Positions 45,163 through 53,823 of a stretch of 64,000 nt of DNA are shown here, piece after piece; position 1 is the stretch's first letter, and every line of letters begins with the position of its first letter. The stretch lies in NCBI RefSeq assembly GCF_024298885.1, contig NZ_CP101167.1, positions 1 through 64,000 on the forward strand, in the 5' to 3' direction. A program made the translations under genes and the position numbers. Origin of the DNA: Haloglomus halophilum. Its GTDB lineage: Archaea > Halobacteriota > Halobacteria > Halobacteriales > Haloarculaceae. A model generated the notes under the pieces. That model made no database searches. It was not told the origin of the DNA and saw only the letters and a list, made by a program, of their open reading frames with translations.

Positions 45163-46441
45163 GGACCTCATACGACGGCGGCTCACTTCCCTGTTTCCAG
45201 CCGAACGTATCGAAGACATCGCGCGCGAGCGCGATGTCGTCCAACGCCACCGGACAATCGACATCACGATGCTCGTTTGGACGCTCATCATGGGCTTCGC
45301 CGTCGATGGCGAAGCCCGTACCATCGCCGGATTTCAACGGGCGTACTCCGCAGCAACCAACCAGACCGTTGCCCGCTCCAGCTTCTACGACCGGTTCACG
45401 CCGGCACTCGCAGCACTGTTGAGCGACCTCCTCGAGCACGCTCTCGAGGAGGTCGCGGTTCCTCACACGATCGCGCCACAGTTCGAGCTGTTTCGAGAAG
45501 TGCTGATCGCCGATGCAACCGTCTTCAGGTTGCATCGGCTCCTCAACGAGTTTCCGGCGACTCACGCGGATCAATCCGGCGCGAAACTCCACCTCGTGCA
45601 GAACGCGACCAAGCAGACGATCGAGCAGTTCCAGCTCACCGATGAACGCACCCACGAGAGCAGCCAACTCCGCACCGGGAGTTGGCTGCGAGGGCGGCTG
45701 TTACTGTTCGATCTGGGCTTCTACAGTTTCCGCCGGTTCGCGTTGATCGAAGAGAACGGCGGCTTCTTCCTGACTCGGCTGAAGTCGAACGCAAACCCAT
45801 TGATCGTCGGAGAGCGGCGGAAATGGCGCGGGCGCGCCATTTCCTTGCCAGAGCGTCGTCTTCGGGACGTTCTAGGAGATCTCAGTCGGGAGATTATCGA
45901 CGTAACCGTGGAGATCGAGTTCAAACGGCGGGCATACGCTGGGAAGCAGTCAACCGATTCGGTGGAGTTTCGCGTCGTCGGTGTCCGCAACGAGGACACC
46001 GACGACTACCACCTGTACGTGACGAATCTACCCGATGAGTTCACTCCAAGGCAGGTCGCAGCGCTGTACGGGTTGCGGTGGGAAGTGGAGTTGCTGTTCC
46101 GGGAACTGAAGTCGCTGTATGGGCTGGAGAAGTTCCAGACGAGTGATCCAGCAATCGTTCACCTGCTGGTGGTGGCGGCTCTGCTGACGCTGACGGTCAG
46201 CAGAGCCTTACTCGGCGTGTTTCAAGAGCTATTCCCGGAGACGGTGTTTCCCCGCGAACGCTGGGCGAAGACCTTCCGGTCTGTCGCCCAGATCATTCTC
46301 GAAGATTTGGCCCAGTCGTTCGGACATCCACCGCCGAATCTGCCGGAGTTGATGTTCCGTGACGCTCGCCAGCCAGAGAAATCACGCCTCTTACTCGGCG
46401 AACGAGTGGCTGAAGCCTTCATGAGGCGATCCAGTGCTTAA
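45143..46441 (+). CDS. IS4-family (ISH8-like) transposase
   Basis: 432-residue DDE transposase, apparently intact. The catalytic pieces are LIADATVFRLH (first Asp), LLLFDLGFYSFRRF (second Asp) and the YREK signature YGLRWEVELLFRELK that holds the glutamate. Length and sequence type fit the ISH8 group. A GTG is used as the start. The element's ends are only approximately visible: the sequence after the stop near 46443-46462, read inward, partly resembles the left end near 45127-45150. It may still be active. Confidence 0.88.
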   Translation: MLKELSPDLIRRRLTSLFPAERIEDIARERDVVQRHRTIDITMLVWTLIMGFAVDGEARTIAGFQRAYSAATNQTVARSSFYDRFTPALAALLSDLLEHALEEVAVPHTIAPQFELFREVLIADATVFRLHRLLNEFPATHADQSGAKLHLVQNATKQTIEQFQLTDERTHESSQLRTGSWLRGRLLLFDLGFYSFRRFALIEENGGFFLTRLKSNANPLIVGERRKWRGRAISLPERRLRDVLGDLSREIIDVTVEIEFKRRAYAGKQSTDSVEFRVVGVRNEDTDDYHLYVTNLPDEFTPRQVAALYGLRWEVELLFRELKSLYGLEKFQTSDPAIVHLLVVAALLTLTVSRALLGVFQELFPETVFPRERWAKTFRSVAQIILEDLAQSFGHPPPNLPELMFRDARQPEKSRLLLGERVAEAFMRRSSA

Positions 46442-46576
46442 CCGAACACCGATGCGGGTACATCATAAGACCGGTGGGACGGAGCATTGGTCGACAGCTG
46501 TCATATCACCAGACACTGCTACTTGCTCCGAGAATATCCTGTGCTGACCCCGACTAGGTAAGGATATATCACTTGC

Positions 46577-46592
46577 GGAGGGTTTCAACGGA
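46577..46592. repeat. Solo IS-end-like motif
   Basis: GAGGGTTTCAACGGAGCC. Similar motifs occur near 54764 (GAGGGTTTCAACAGAACC), 51890 and 8575 (reverse). No transposase adjoins any of them. They may be scars or MITE ends. Confidence 0.3.
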
Positions 46593-46632
46593 GCCGTATA
46601 TGTGTATGTGACTAGTATAAGTCCGTCTGCTG

Positions 46633-47328
46633 GGTAGTGTTCAGATAAGCTGATTCCATGCGAAGCTGAACGATCTGAGCCAGTCGTCGGCAGTTTCTGC
46701 TTTGGCGCTGCTGAAACAGTTTGAGAAGCAGAGAGTTCGACGTTTTATCTCTCTAAAGACACGTTCGACAGCATTCCGATTTCCATGTTTCTCGTATCTG
46801 AAATCGAAGCCGTGACGCTGGCACGCGTCTTGTAACGAGTGCGAGCCATCGACGAGAAACACGGCGTCGGAGACGTCGTGTTTCTCGGAGAGGTCCGTCA
46901 GAAATGAATGCGCGAGAACCTTCGTTGTCGTCGGTTCAAGCTTTGTATGTAGCAATTCGTTTGTTTCTGGCTCGACGGCAGCATACAGCCAATATTGCTC
47001 ATCATTCAGTCGGATCACAGTCTCGTCAACCGCAATGTGATCCGGGCACCGACCGGAGTCGGGCTGTAGATCGGCCTTGTGAACCCAATTATGAATGGTG
47101 GACCGAGCGCGTTCGACACCGAATACTTCAAGAATAGATACAGTATTTGAAAGCGATAGACCAGCAAGATGGAGCTGAATACTGAGCTTCATCAGCAGTC
47201 GCGGTGTCGCTTCTCGTTCAACAAACTCTAAGTCGATCTCGTCTAAACACCCGTTGAGGCGGTCGTTTTCGGGCATAGATCACTCAGAAAACGAACGCCT
47301 CATCCTTCATCCTTATCTGAACACCGCC
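46633..47328 (-). mobile_element. Complete IS6-family element
   Basis: 696 bp with terminal repeats sharing GTGTTCAGATAAG, flanked by identical 8-bp copies GTCTGCTG at 46625-46632 and 47329-47336. An 8-bp target duplication is the IS6 norm and its perfect state marks a recent insertion. One intact transposase gene inside. Confidence 0.92.
46641..47276 (-). CDS. IS6-family transposase
   Basis: 211-residue DDE transposase. After an N-terminal HTH region (VSILEVFGVERARSTIHNWVHKADL) come IAVDETVIRLNDEQYWLYAAV (first Asp), FLVDGSHSLQDACQRHGFDF (second Asp) and ERVFREIKRRT (Glu). Full length with no frameshift, so probably functional. IS6 elements form cointegrates and can bring plasmids together or delete DNA between copies. 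Confidence 0.92.
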   Translation of the reverse strand: MPENDRLNGCLDEIDLEFVEREATPRLLMKLSIQLHLAGLSLSNTVSILEVFGVERARSTIHNWVHKADLQPDSGRCPDHIAVDETVIRLNDEQYWLYAAVEPETNELLHTKLEPTTTKVLAHSFLTDLSEKHDVSDAVFLVDGSHSLQDACQRHGFDFRYEKHGNRNAVERVFREIKRRTLCFSNCFSSAKAETADDWLRSFSFAWNQLI

Positions 47329-47439
47329 GTCTGCTGTTACTAGATATTTATACCCCATCTAACGTTTGAACTCAAGTATCTCAACACTATCTTGTCGACA
47401 TTACCAACAATTAAATACTCACCATTGATAGACTCACAC

Positions 47440-48189
47440 ATGACTCCCTCAAACTCGATAAAGTCGGTCCGAACCGCATTCGATATAATCCAATTACTCT
47501 CGGCGTCCGGCAATCTAACAGCTACGAAGATTGCTGATGAGTTAGAGATGAACCGAAGTACTGTCCACGATTACTTACGGACCCTCACAGAGGAAGGTTA
47601 TGTCATCAACACGAATGGGGAATATTGTCTGAGTCACCAATTTTTGAATCTGGGAGGAAATCTGCGAAAAAGAAATGAGTTGTTTCGAACGGCTAGGCCG
47701 GTACTTAGAGATCTCGCTACCTCAAAAGGTGCACCAGTAGTATTGACCATCGAAGAACGTGGATACGGTGTTGTCCTTTATACGGTAAGCGGAGAGAATA
47801 TGCAGAATGCACTAACCCACGAGGGAACACATTTTCTTCTTCATTCAGCTGCACCTGGAAAAGCGATTCTCGCCCATTCCCCGGAAGAAAAAGTAGAGAA
47901 TATTATTGAATCGCGGGGGCTTGTAGCGGTGACTGACCAGACTATTACTGATGAAGATGAGTTACAAAGCGAACTGACAGACATAAGAAACCAAGAATAT
48001 GCAGTTGATCACGAGGAGATTGGTATCGGATTACAAGGAATAGGAACAGCAATCACGGACTCAGAGAGTGGAGAAGTTACGGGCGCAATATCGATGTATG
48101 TCCCTGCTAAGAATTCACACCAGAAGGATATTATTGACTCTTTGTTAGAGGCCGCAAATGTTATTGAAGTCGAACTCCATTATCAGTAG
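47440..48189 (+). CDS. IclR-family transcriptional regulator
   Basis: 249 residues. An N-terminal winged helix (AFDIIQLLSASGNLTATKIADELEMNRSTVHDYLRTL) is followed by a GAF-like ligand-binding domain with LLHSAAPGKAILAH and the C-terminal GIGLQGIGTAI and GAISMYVP segments. IclR proteins govern catabolic operons in response to a small ligand. The ATG at 47440 is chosen over an earlier one at 47392 because the family starts close to the helix. It is the likely controller of the beta-oxidation genes, now separated from them by IS elements. Confidence 0.88.
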   Translation: MTPSNSIKSVRTAFDIIQLLSASGNLTATKIADELEMNRSTVHDYLRTLTEEGYVINTNGEYCLSHQFLNLGGNLRKRNELFRTARPVLRDLATSKGAPVVLTIEERGYGVVLYTVSGENMQNALTHEGTHFLLHSAAPGKAILAHSPEEKVENIIESRGLVAVTDQTITDEDELQSELTDIRNQEYAVDHEEIGIGLQGIGTAITDSESGEVTGAISMYVPAKNSHQKDIIDSLLEAANVIEVELHYQ

Positions 48190-48249
48190 TTCACATCGTC
48201 CCTGATGGCTGACACGATCTCCCAAGGAAGAGAGGCGAGATCCTCCCAG

Positions 48250-48549
48250 AGACTTGGACGATGGACGCGGAGACGGTGGTCTCACAGTAGTGAGAGCACA
48301 GCCCTCACATGCGAGAGTCGAAGGGGTCGCTCTCCAGAGAGCCACAGCTGGGTGCGGAGTGACCGAGCCCCCGTCCAGTAGGCTATACATCACAGGAACC
48401 CCGACACCATTGGTCGATACTTCCCACTTCCGACGAAGCATCTCGTCGAGAGCGTGGTTGATCCACCTCCGGAATACCTCAAAGCAGACGGGTAATGCTC
48501 GCCCGCTCCAGCGGGCAATCAGCCACAGATTCCGCAACAGGAAATTCAC
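48250..48549 (-). pseudogene. Possible transposase C-terminal remnant
   Basis: A minus-strand frame from 48549 reads NFLLRNLWLIARWSGRALP and RRKWEVSTNGVGVP, which looks like the tail of a haloarchaeal DDE transposase. It is truncated exactly at the IS630-like left end and ends without clear function. Low certainty. Confidence 0.35.
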
Positions 48550-49610
48550 TATAGTAGCGATTAGAAATAGTTGCTTACTTTTGGAATGGAGAGTTGGTCA
48601 AGAGCTGTATCAATCGCAGTCGTCAGCTCGTCGAGTGAGTCAAAGAAGCGGTTGCTAAGCGACGCTTGAAGCTGTCTCCAGCACTCCTCGACAAGATTCA
48701 GCTCCGGCGAATACGACGGTAACGTCACGAAGGCGAGATCGTCACGGGCCGCCAGGTCCGTGACGGGCTGACGCCTGGAAGTATGGCGCACAATCCAGCA
48801 CCACGAGCAAGTCATCTTCGAATTCTTGGCATAACGCTAAAATGAAATGTTTCGCGTGTTCGGCCGTGACGTACTCGGTGAACCGAGAGAAAAAGCGATC
48901 ACCGTCCTCGGTGATCGCGCCCAGCAGACACGTCCAATCACGTTGGCCTGAAAGCTCGACCGAGGGCCGCGTGCCCTGCGGAAACCACGCGGCCCGCGGC
49001 TCAACTTGCACAGATTTCTTGGTTTGGTCGATACAGACTACGGTGGCGTCCATTTCCCGCCGCTTTTTTTGAGCTTCTCGTGAAACGCTTCTTGCTCGTT
49101 GTCGTCGGCTTCGGCGGCTGAACGGCGTGGTTTCTGGTAGCTCAATCCCGCTTCTTTCAGCAACCGCCGACAACTCGGGATTGAATACTCGACACCGTAC
49201 GTTTCTTCGAGATACTCTTGGGCAAGCGCCGGCGTCCACGCCGGCGCGTCGATCCCGACCTCTTCAGGTGGTTCGTGAACGGTTTCTTCGAATTTTTCTT
49301 GCTGTGATTCTGAGAGTTTTCTCTTTCTCCCAGTTCGCTTATCGTCAGAAACGGCTCGCTCAAGCGACTCGTCAGTGTCGAGTCGCGTGAGCCAGCTGTA
49401 GATCGTCCGCCGCTGAACATCGTACCACTCGGATAGCTCGGTCTGAGTTACACCGTTCTTGTACGCGATTGCGGCTAAGAGCCGTTGTGTCGGCTTTTTT
49501 CCGTCCACATTGTCAAGAGCGTCTTGCAGTTCCTCGACAGAGATCTCGTCGAGATGTTCCACTATCTCTTACAACAGTCTCCGAGCAAAAAGTTCTAACG
49601 GTTACTATAG
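48549..49610 (-). mobile_element. IS630-like element inside tnpB
   Basis: 1062 bp with imperfect terminal inverted repeats of about 27 bp, both opening CTATAGTA (48549-48575 and 49584-49610); the TA expected for IS630 targets is included. The element sits inside a tnpB gene, so it is a secondary insertion. Its own transposase gene is broken by frameshifts. Confidence 0.75.
48561..49562 (-). pseudogene. IS630-family transposase, two frameshifts
   Basis: N-terminal HTH part at 49562-49038 (NGVTQTELSEWYDVQRRTIYSWL), a catalytic middle at about 49070-48745 (VVCIDQTKKSVQV and DLLVVLDCAPYF) and a C-terminal DDE end at about 48760-48561 (VTLPSYSPELNLVEECW). The first junction lies at a run of seven A on the coding strand (49064-49070) and could be a programmed -1 frameshift, as some IS630 members use. 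The second is a one-base insertion in a C run near 48760 and inactivates the protein. Confidence 0.8.
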
Positions 49611-50130
49611 TTACGTTGACGTGCAGCTCGGCGTTGCCGTTTCGGAACAGGGCTTCCGCCGTCCCAATCGTCCATGCATCGCTTTCAAGTGCGGTCTTGA
49701 GAATGTCGAGATGAGCGTCGTCACCATCGAGGACGCCCTTGACGTGCTTGTAGGGCTTCGCGCTGATCCGGAACGCCACGTCGCCGTCGTCGGTAAGGAA
49801 CAAGTTGTACCCCTCCTCGTAGTTCGCCCGGAGCGGGTACGTTCCATCTTTGGTGTGGCTGGGTTTGTTGTAGTCGTCATACTCGTAGTAGTTCTCCATC
49901 GCACCGAGTGCTTTGGCGACGACGCGCTGTATCGTGTTTTTCACGAGGCTGGCGTCCTCGGCCACGCGATCGGGGATGGCGCCCCAATCCACACCTTTCT
50001 TAGCGAGTCGGATAGATTGGTTGTATACCGACCTCGCTTCGAGGGTGGCGTCGTACAGCAGGATCTCATTGTCGCTCTGGATGTCGAGCTGGAAGTCCAG
50101 CGTCTTGATGAGAGCCTGTGAATCAGTCAT
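49610..50130 (-). pseudogene. TnpB (IS605 OrfB) N-terminal part, truncated
   Basis: The first 170 residues or so of a TnpB protein (KTLDFQLDIQSDNEILLYDATLEARSVYNQSIRLAKKG, later GTAEALFRNGNAELHVNVT). TnpB is an RNA-guided nuclease carried by IS200/IS605 elements. The frame is cut by the IS630-like element at about 49610, and no RuvC domain or zinc finger of TnpB is found on the other side, so the rest is lost or moved. Its ATG overlaps the TGA of the small DUF2080 gene. Confidence 0.82.
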
Positions 50131-50282
50131 TCTTCGTCTTGTTTGGTTGGTTCTGAGGTACGGACGACTTTCACGTCAGCCCCACGCCAGCGTTTGGGGA
50201 CGGTGACGTGGGCGCTGTTCCCGAACTCCTTGACTTGGCCGTCGAGAACTTCCTCGCCGTCGATTTGAAATCGATTCGCCAT
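50127..50282 (-). CDS. DUF2080 transposase-associated protein
   Basis: 51 residues (MANRFQIDGEEVLDGQVKEFGNSAHVTVPKRWRGADVKVV), the small AbrB-like protein that regularly precedes haloarchaeal tnpB genes. It overlaps tnpB by ATGA. Probably a DNA-binding regulator of the element. ATG at 50282 fits the family; a longer frame has a non-coding start. Confidence 0.82.
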   Translation of the reverse strand: MANRFQIDGEEVLDGQVKEFGNSAHVTVPKRWRGADVKVVRTSEPTKQDEE

Positions 50283-50415
50283 ATCGATGTATATCTTTTG
50301 GATATACTTAATTGGCTCGGTGGCTGACCCTCCATATATGTGAGAAGCAGACAAACCACGCACACCCGTTCCTTAGCGGAATGTACGGCCTTCACTCTCG
50401 GAGTCAAGCCCTGAG

Positions 50416-50784
50416 TTACGGCGTACTCCGCCCGTAGATGATGCGTGAGGGGGCTTCGTACCCACAGTCCGGGCAGTCGTACCACCGCTGGACTTTCGCT
50501 CCGTCTGCCGCTTTCTCGCCGACACGAACGTCCTCGTTCGGACACTCCGGACAGCTGAGGTCCGGAGCGGGACGCTCCCGGAGCTCGTCACGGAACGCCG
50601 TCGCGTCTTTCGTCTCGTACCCCCGCGACCACACTGGGTAGCCGTCGACGAGGATTGCTCCACGCCATTTGTACCGATACGAATCTGGCGCTCGATGCAG
50701 GACGGCTCGCGCACCGGTCTCGGTGTTCCGATACGCGAGCGTCGGCGAGCGGCACTCGCGTCGCCAGTTGGTGATGCGGGGCAT
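50416..50784 (-). CDS. Zinc-ribbon plasmid protein (DUF7568-like)
   Basis: 122 residues: a basic N-terminus, a beta-rich middle (YRYKWRGAILVDGYPVWSRGYETKD), and a zinc ribbon with two CxxC pairs (CPECPNEDV and DCPDCGYEAP). Likely cotranscribed with the gene ending 3 bases upstream. No enzyme motif; function unknown. Confidence 0.65.
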   Translation of the reverse strand: MPRITNWRRECRSPTLAYRNTETGARAVLHRAPDSYRYKWRGAILVDGYPVWSRGYETKDATAFRDELRERPAPDLSCPECPNEDVRVGEKAADGAKVQRWYDCPDCGYEAPSRIIYGRSTP

Positions 50785-50787
50785 TGT

Positions 50788-51279
50788 TCAGAAGTGGACG
50801 TCAGCGGGCACGATCCAGAGCTCTTCACTCTCCTCGAGGAGTCGATCCAACTGTCCACGGTGGCGAATGCCGGTTCCGTGTTCGGTGTACAGGAAGATCG
50901 TTGGGCCGTCGTACGCACCGACCTGGTGGAAGGCGTGCCGCGCGAGGTCCTCGTCGCGCATGATCTCCTCGTCGGAGAACTCGTCGATGGCTTCCTTCAC
51001 CCGCTCGAGATTACGCTCGAATTCCGCCTTCGTCGCCTCCCAGCCACGCTCGAGGAGATCCCGGCCGTCGTCGGAGTCGACGGGGGCTGCAGTCGGGAGC
51101 TCTCCCCACCGCGCTTTGCCCGCAACGGACGTATCCTCCTCATCGAAACAGACGTAGTAGTCGAAGACGGCGCCGGCGTGTGGGTCCGCGCCGACCAAGC
51201 GGTCGAACACCGTCTTTCCGGTGGCCAGTGCGTCGTCGTGCGTCGATGCCTCTACGAGGGCGTAAATCACCATGTGCAT
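50788..51279 (-). CDS. Uncharacterised protein (DUF7995-like)
   Basis: About 164 residues, acidic, opening MHMVIYALVEASTHDDALATGKTVFDRLVG. It has a helical middle (EATKAEFERNLERVKEAIDEF) and ends LWIVPADVHF. ATG at 51279 or 51273 is the start; the earlier codon at 51306 adds an unlike N-terminus. Leader element 8 lies upstream. It forms an operon with the zinc-ribbon gene 3 bases downstream. Seen on other haloarchaeal plasmids; function unknown. Confidence 0.62.
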   Translation of the reverse strand: MHMVIYALVEASTHDDALATGKTVFDRLVGADPHAGAVFDYYVCFDEEDTSVAGKARWGELPTAAPVDSDDGRDLLERGWEATKAEFERNLERVKEAIDEFSDEEIMRDEDLARHAFHQVGAYDGPTIFLYTEHGTGIRHRGQLDRLLEESEELWIVPADVHF

Positions 51280-51330
51280 CTCGAACACCTCGAAACGCCG
51301 ACGCACCGGGTGTCGTTGCTCGCTCCAGAT

Positions 51331-51362
51331 GCGCCGGCACCCATCGCCGGCGCTCGAAAAAC
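51331..51362 (-). promoter_or_regulatory. Leader hairpin element 8
   Basis: Minus strand: box GTTTTTCG, then stem GCGCCGGC/GCCGGCGC with the 7-nt loop GATGGGT. The longest perfect stem of the family. Confidence 0.75.
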
Positions 51363-51384
51363 TCTCCCCCGTGACGCCGGATTC

Positions 51385-51801
51385 TCAGGACTCGTCCGCT
51401 CGTTCGACAGTGATGGTCAGATCGCCCGATTCGTAGTCGGCCTCGAAATCGACGGCGAACGCGTCCGAGTTGTGGGCTGCGTGGTAGGCGCGGTGGAGTT
51501 CGAGCGAGCCAGTCGCCTTGAAGTGGAAGAATGCGGCCGCCGTGTAGGGCTTGCTCTGTGTTTCGACCTGCGACTCGACGGATGCGGGAAGCGCGATCTG
51601 GGGCGTCTCCGTATCGATACTCGCAGCGAACTCCTTCGCTTCCTCGACGGTTGTTTGCGAATGTGCCGGTGTCTCGCCGGTGATCACGTTCACCGGAGTT
51701 TCTGTCTCGTCGGTGAATAGGACGTCTTCGAAGGTGTGTGTTCCGAGGATCGCTTCGGGATCCAACTCGCAGTCGTGAAACGGATCGTCGTCTGAGGTCA
51801 T
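51385..51801 (-). CDS. Uncharacterised acidic protein
   Basis: 138 residues, strongly acidic, with a C-terminal alpha/beta half (PYTAAAFFHFKATGSLELHRAYHAAHNSDAFAVDFEADY). No motif recognised. Leader element 9 lies 19 bp before the ATG, so it is expressed as part of the leader group. The next gene downstream on the strand starts after leader element 8. Confidence 0.6.
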   Translation of the reverse strand: MTSDDDPFHDCELDPEAILGTHTFEDVLFTDETETPVNVITGETPAHSQTTVEEAKEFAASIDTETPQIALPASVESQVETQSKPYTAAAFFHFKATGSLELHRAYHAAHNSDAFAVDFEADYESGDLTITVERADES

Positions 51802-51820
51802 CGAATCACGAGCCTATGAC

Positions 51821-51850
51821 GGGGCTCACCCATTCCGGCCCCTGAAAAAC
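51821..51850 (-). promoter_or_regulatory. Leader hairpin element 9
   Basis: Minus strand: box GTTTTTCA, then stem GGGGC/GCCCC with loop CGGAATGGGTGA. The stem bases are reversed relative to other copies yet still pair. Confidence 0.75.
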
Positions 51851-52072
51851 AGCATCTTCCACGAAACAGATTTAATTAGGAGCTTTGTTGAACTCCCAGG
51901 ACCTGATAGGTGTCGCGTGCTGAATGTTGAGGGTGTAGGTGGCAGGCGAGGCATTGTTTGTTTCAAACCGTCAGTGCCGAAACAGCCCTTCGGTAGGTTT
52001 GCCCAGTTACTGGAGTTTGGCCGACCAACGGCGTCCGGACGCTTAACTGTGAGAAAGGAGTAGAATCACTCC
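51851..52072. other. Gene-free spacer with solo IS-end motif
   Basis: No gene. GAGCTTTGTTGAACTCC near 51891 resembles the solo IS-end-like motifs at 46577 and 54764. Confidence 0.35.
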
Positions 52073-52750
52073 ATGACCATCACGACGGAATTTCGACTCC
52101 GTTCGTCCGCCCTTCCGCTCGTCAGCATCCCGGCGACGCTCCCCCCAGACGAACTCGTGTGCTCTCACGCACTCTGTCTCGAACCTGACGCGCGAGTGTT
52201 TCACGTGGAGATCGACGCCGAACACGAGCTCTCCAAAGCCCAGCTCGCCGCGCTCGACGAAGTCGTTTCAGTAAAGCCGCTCGGAGAACGGGGTGACAAA
52301 ACCGTCTTTAAGCTCACCGTTGAATTGGATGAGTCGATCGCCCCGGCCTTCGACCCAGAACGCTTCGATGGCGCGAAGATGAAATCAACGATCATCACGT
52401 CCGAGGGCTGGCGCGAAACGAAGGAGTTCAAAGACTACGAGACGTTCCATGACTTCCACACCACGTTCGAAAACCACGGAATCTCGGTCGATCTCATCTC
52501 CATTACGTCGAACCAATCCGCGTCCAACGACTCCAGAGAAGATGGACTCACTGACCGGCAACGGGAGGCCCTAGAGCTCGCCGTGTCTCGTGGCTACTAC
52601 GAGAGTCCACGCCAGGTGACGGCCGAAGAACTCGCCGAAGAACTCGACATCTCACAGCCCTCGCTGTCGAGTCTCCTCCGACGCGGCGAGCGCCAACTCC
52701 TCACCTCTTCGCTCGATATACAAGGCGAATTAAACACCCTTTCCAGATAG
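52073..52750 (+). CDS. Bat-type HTH_10 regulator
   Basis: 225 residues. The C-terminal 60 residues hold the HTH_10 domain of haloarchaeal bacterio-opsin-activator-like proteins (LTDRQREALELAVSRGYYESPRQVTAEELAEELDISQPSLSSLLRR). The N-terminal 150 residues form the family's sensor-like region. It probably regulates the cupin/DUF2255/SDR genes that follow on the same strand. A 27-bp stretch at its 3' end recurs upstream of the SDR gene. Confidence 0.85.
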   Translation: MTITTEFRLRSSALPLVSIPATLPPDELVCSHALCLEPDARVFHVEIDAEHELSKAQLAALDEVVSVKPLGERGDKTVFKLTVELDESIAPAFDPERFDGAKMKSTIITSEGWRETKEFKDYETFHDFHTTFENHGISVDLISITSNQSASNDSREDGLTDRQREALELAVSRGYYESPRQVTAEELAEELDISQPSLSSLLRRGERQLLTSSLDIQGELNTLSR

Positions 52751-52757
52751 CCCCGAA
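52731..52757 (+). repeat. 27-bp direct repeat, copy 1
   Basis: TAAACACCCTTTCCAGATAG plus CnCCGAA, covering the last codons and stop of the Bat-like gene. The second copy is at 53766-53792, just before the SDR gene. Confidence 0.8.
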
Positions 52758-52798
52758 ACGAAGTCACACCCCGCCCAACTGAAGGGCGGGTACAATCC

Positions 52799-53206
52799 AT
52801 GGATATCACCAGCGGCTGTTCGCAACCCTCAGTCGAAGGCCCTGACGAGTACTTCACAGGGAACGCCCGAATCGACCCTCTATTTGATCCGCAGGACGAG
52901 GCTCGCGCGGCGGCGGCCAGCGTGACGTTCGAACCAGGCGCTCGCACGGCGTGGCACACCCATCCCCTCGGCCAGCGGCTGGTCGTAACGAGCGGCTGTG
53001 GGCTCGTGCAACGAGACGGCGGAGATATCGAGCAGATTCGCGCGGGTGACGTGGTCTGGTTCCCGCCGGGCGAAAAACACTGGCATGGCGCGACGCCAGA
53101 GAAGGCGATGACCCACATCGCCATCCAAGAGGAGCAAAATGGGGAGGCCGTCAGGTGGCTGGAACACGTCACCGACGAAGAGTACCCCACAGACTCGGAG
53201 AGCTAA
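52799..53206 (+). CDS. Cupin-domain protein
   Basis: 135-residue single cupin barrel. The metal-binding motifs are seen: [20 protein letters not shown] (motif 1, two His and a Gln) and [16 protein letters not shown] (motif 2, His). Small cupins of this type act as oxygenase-like or isomerase-like enzymes, or bind small molecules. First of three enzyme genes after the Bat-like regulator; 48 bp follow the regulator's stop. Confidence 0.85.
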   Translation: MDITSGCSQPSVEGPDEYFTGNARIDPLFDPQDEARAAAASVTFEPGARTAWHTHPLGQRLVVTSGCGLVQRDGGDIEQIRAGDVVWFPPGEKHWHGATPEKAMTHIAIQEEQNGEAVRWLEHVTDEEYPTDSES

Positions 53207-53268
53207 TCCATCACCTCGACAGTCGGACCACCATCCGAGTATTCCCTCGATGCCGAGGAACAACACCA

Positions 53269-53652
53269 ATGTCTGCATGGACAGACGACGAACTGAACGC
53301 AATCGCTGACTCCGACGACTTCCACATCGCTCCCGTTCGGGAGGACGGCGAGACGTACGGCACGCCGACGTGGATCTGGTCCGTCCGGGTTGAGGACGAC
53401 CTCTACGTGCGTGCCTACAACGGCCAGGACTCCAGTTGGTACCAAGCAGCAGTCCGTGAGAACGCGGGCCGAATCGAAGCTGCCGGCATGACGAAGGAGG
53501 TCGTTTTCGAGCAGGTCGATGGACCGATTCTCGACCGCATTGACGAGGCCTACCGCGAGAAGTACGAGTATAGTCAATACCTCAAACCGATGGTCAGTGA
53601 ACGAGCCCGCGCTGCCACCGTCAGGGTCATCCCACGCGGAACTGGCGACTGA
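53269..53652 (+). CDS. DUF2255-family protein
   Basis: 127 residues: TWIWSVRVEDDLYVRAYNGQDSSWYQA matches the beta-rich DUF2255 fold, related to flavin-binding barrels. A function in redox or flavin binding is possible but unproven. The ATG at 53269 is used because the upstream part of the frame overlaps the cupin gene in another frame. Part of a cluster with the cupin and SDR. Confidence 0.78.
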   Translation: MSAWTDDELNAIADSDDFHIAPVREDGETYGTPTWIWSVRVEDDLYVRAYNGQDSSWYQAAVRENAGRIEAAGMTKEVVFEQVDGPILDRIDEAYREKYEYSQYLKPMVSERARAATVRVIPRGTGD

Positions 53653-53765
53653 TCATCGACCCCCTCGAAGAACCGGTGGCGGCGGTAGCGCTCTGTGTTG
53701 GAGACTCGGAGGTCGGGTACCTGGTGGCCTCGGCGAGCCTGGGCCGAGTCCCCCGGACTGATACA

Positions 53766-53792
53766 TAAACACCCTTTCCAGATAGCACCGAA
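53766..53792 (+). repeat. 27-bp direct repeat, copy 2
   Basis: Matches 52731-52757 at all but one position. In this copy it is non-coding and precedes the SDR start by 31 bp. Confidence 0.8.
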
Positions 53793-53823
53793 TCTACCCC
53801 GCCGCGTCCCCTCCGTTCACTTG

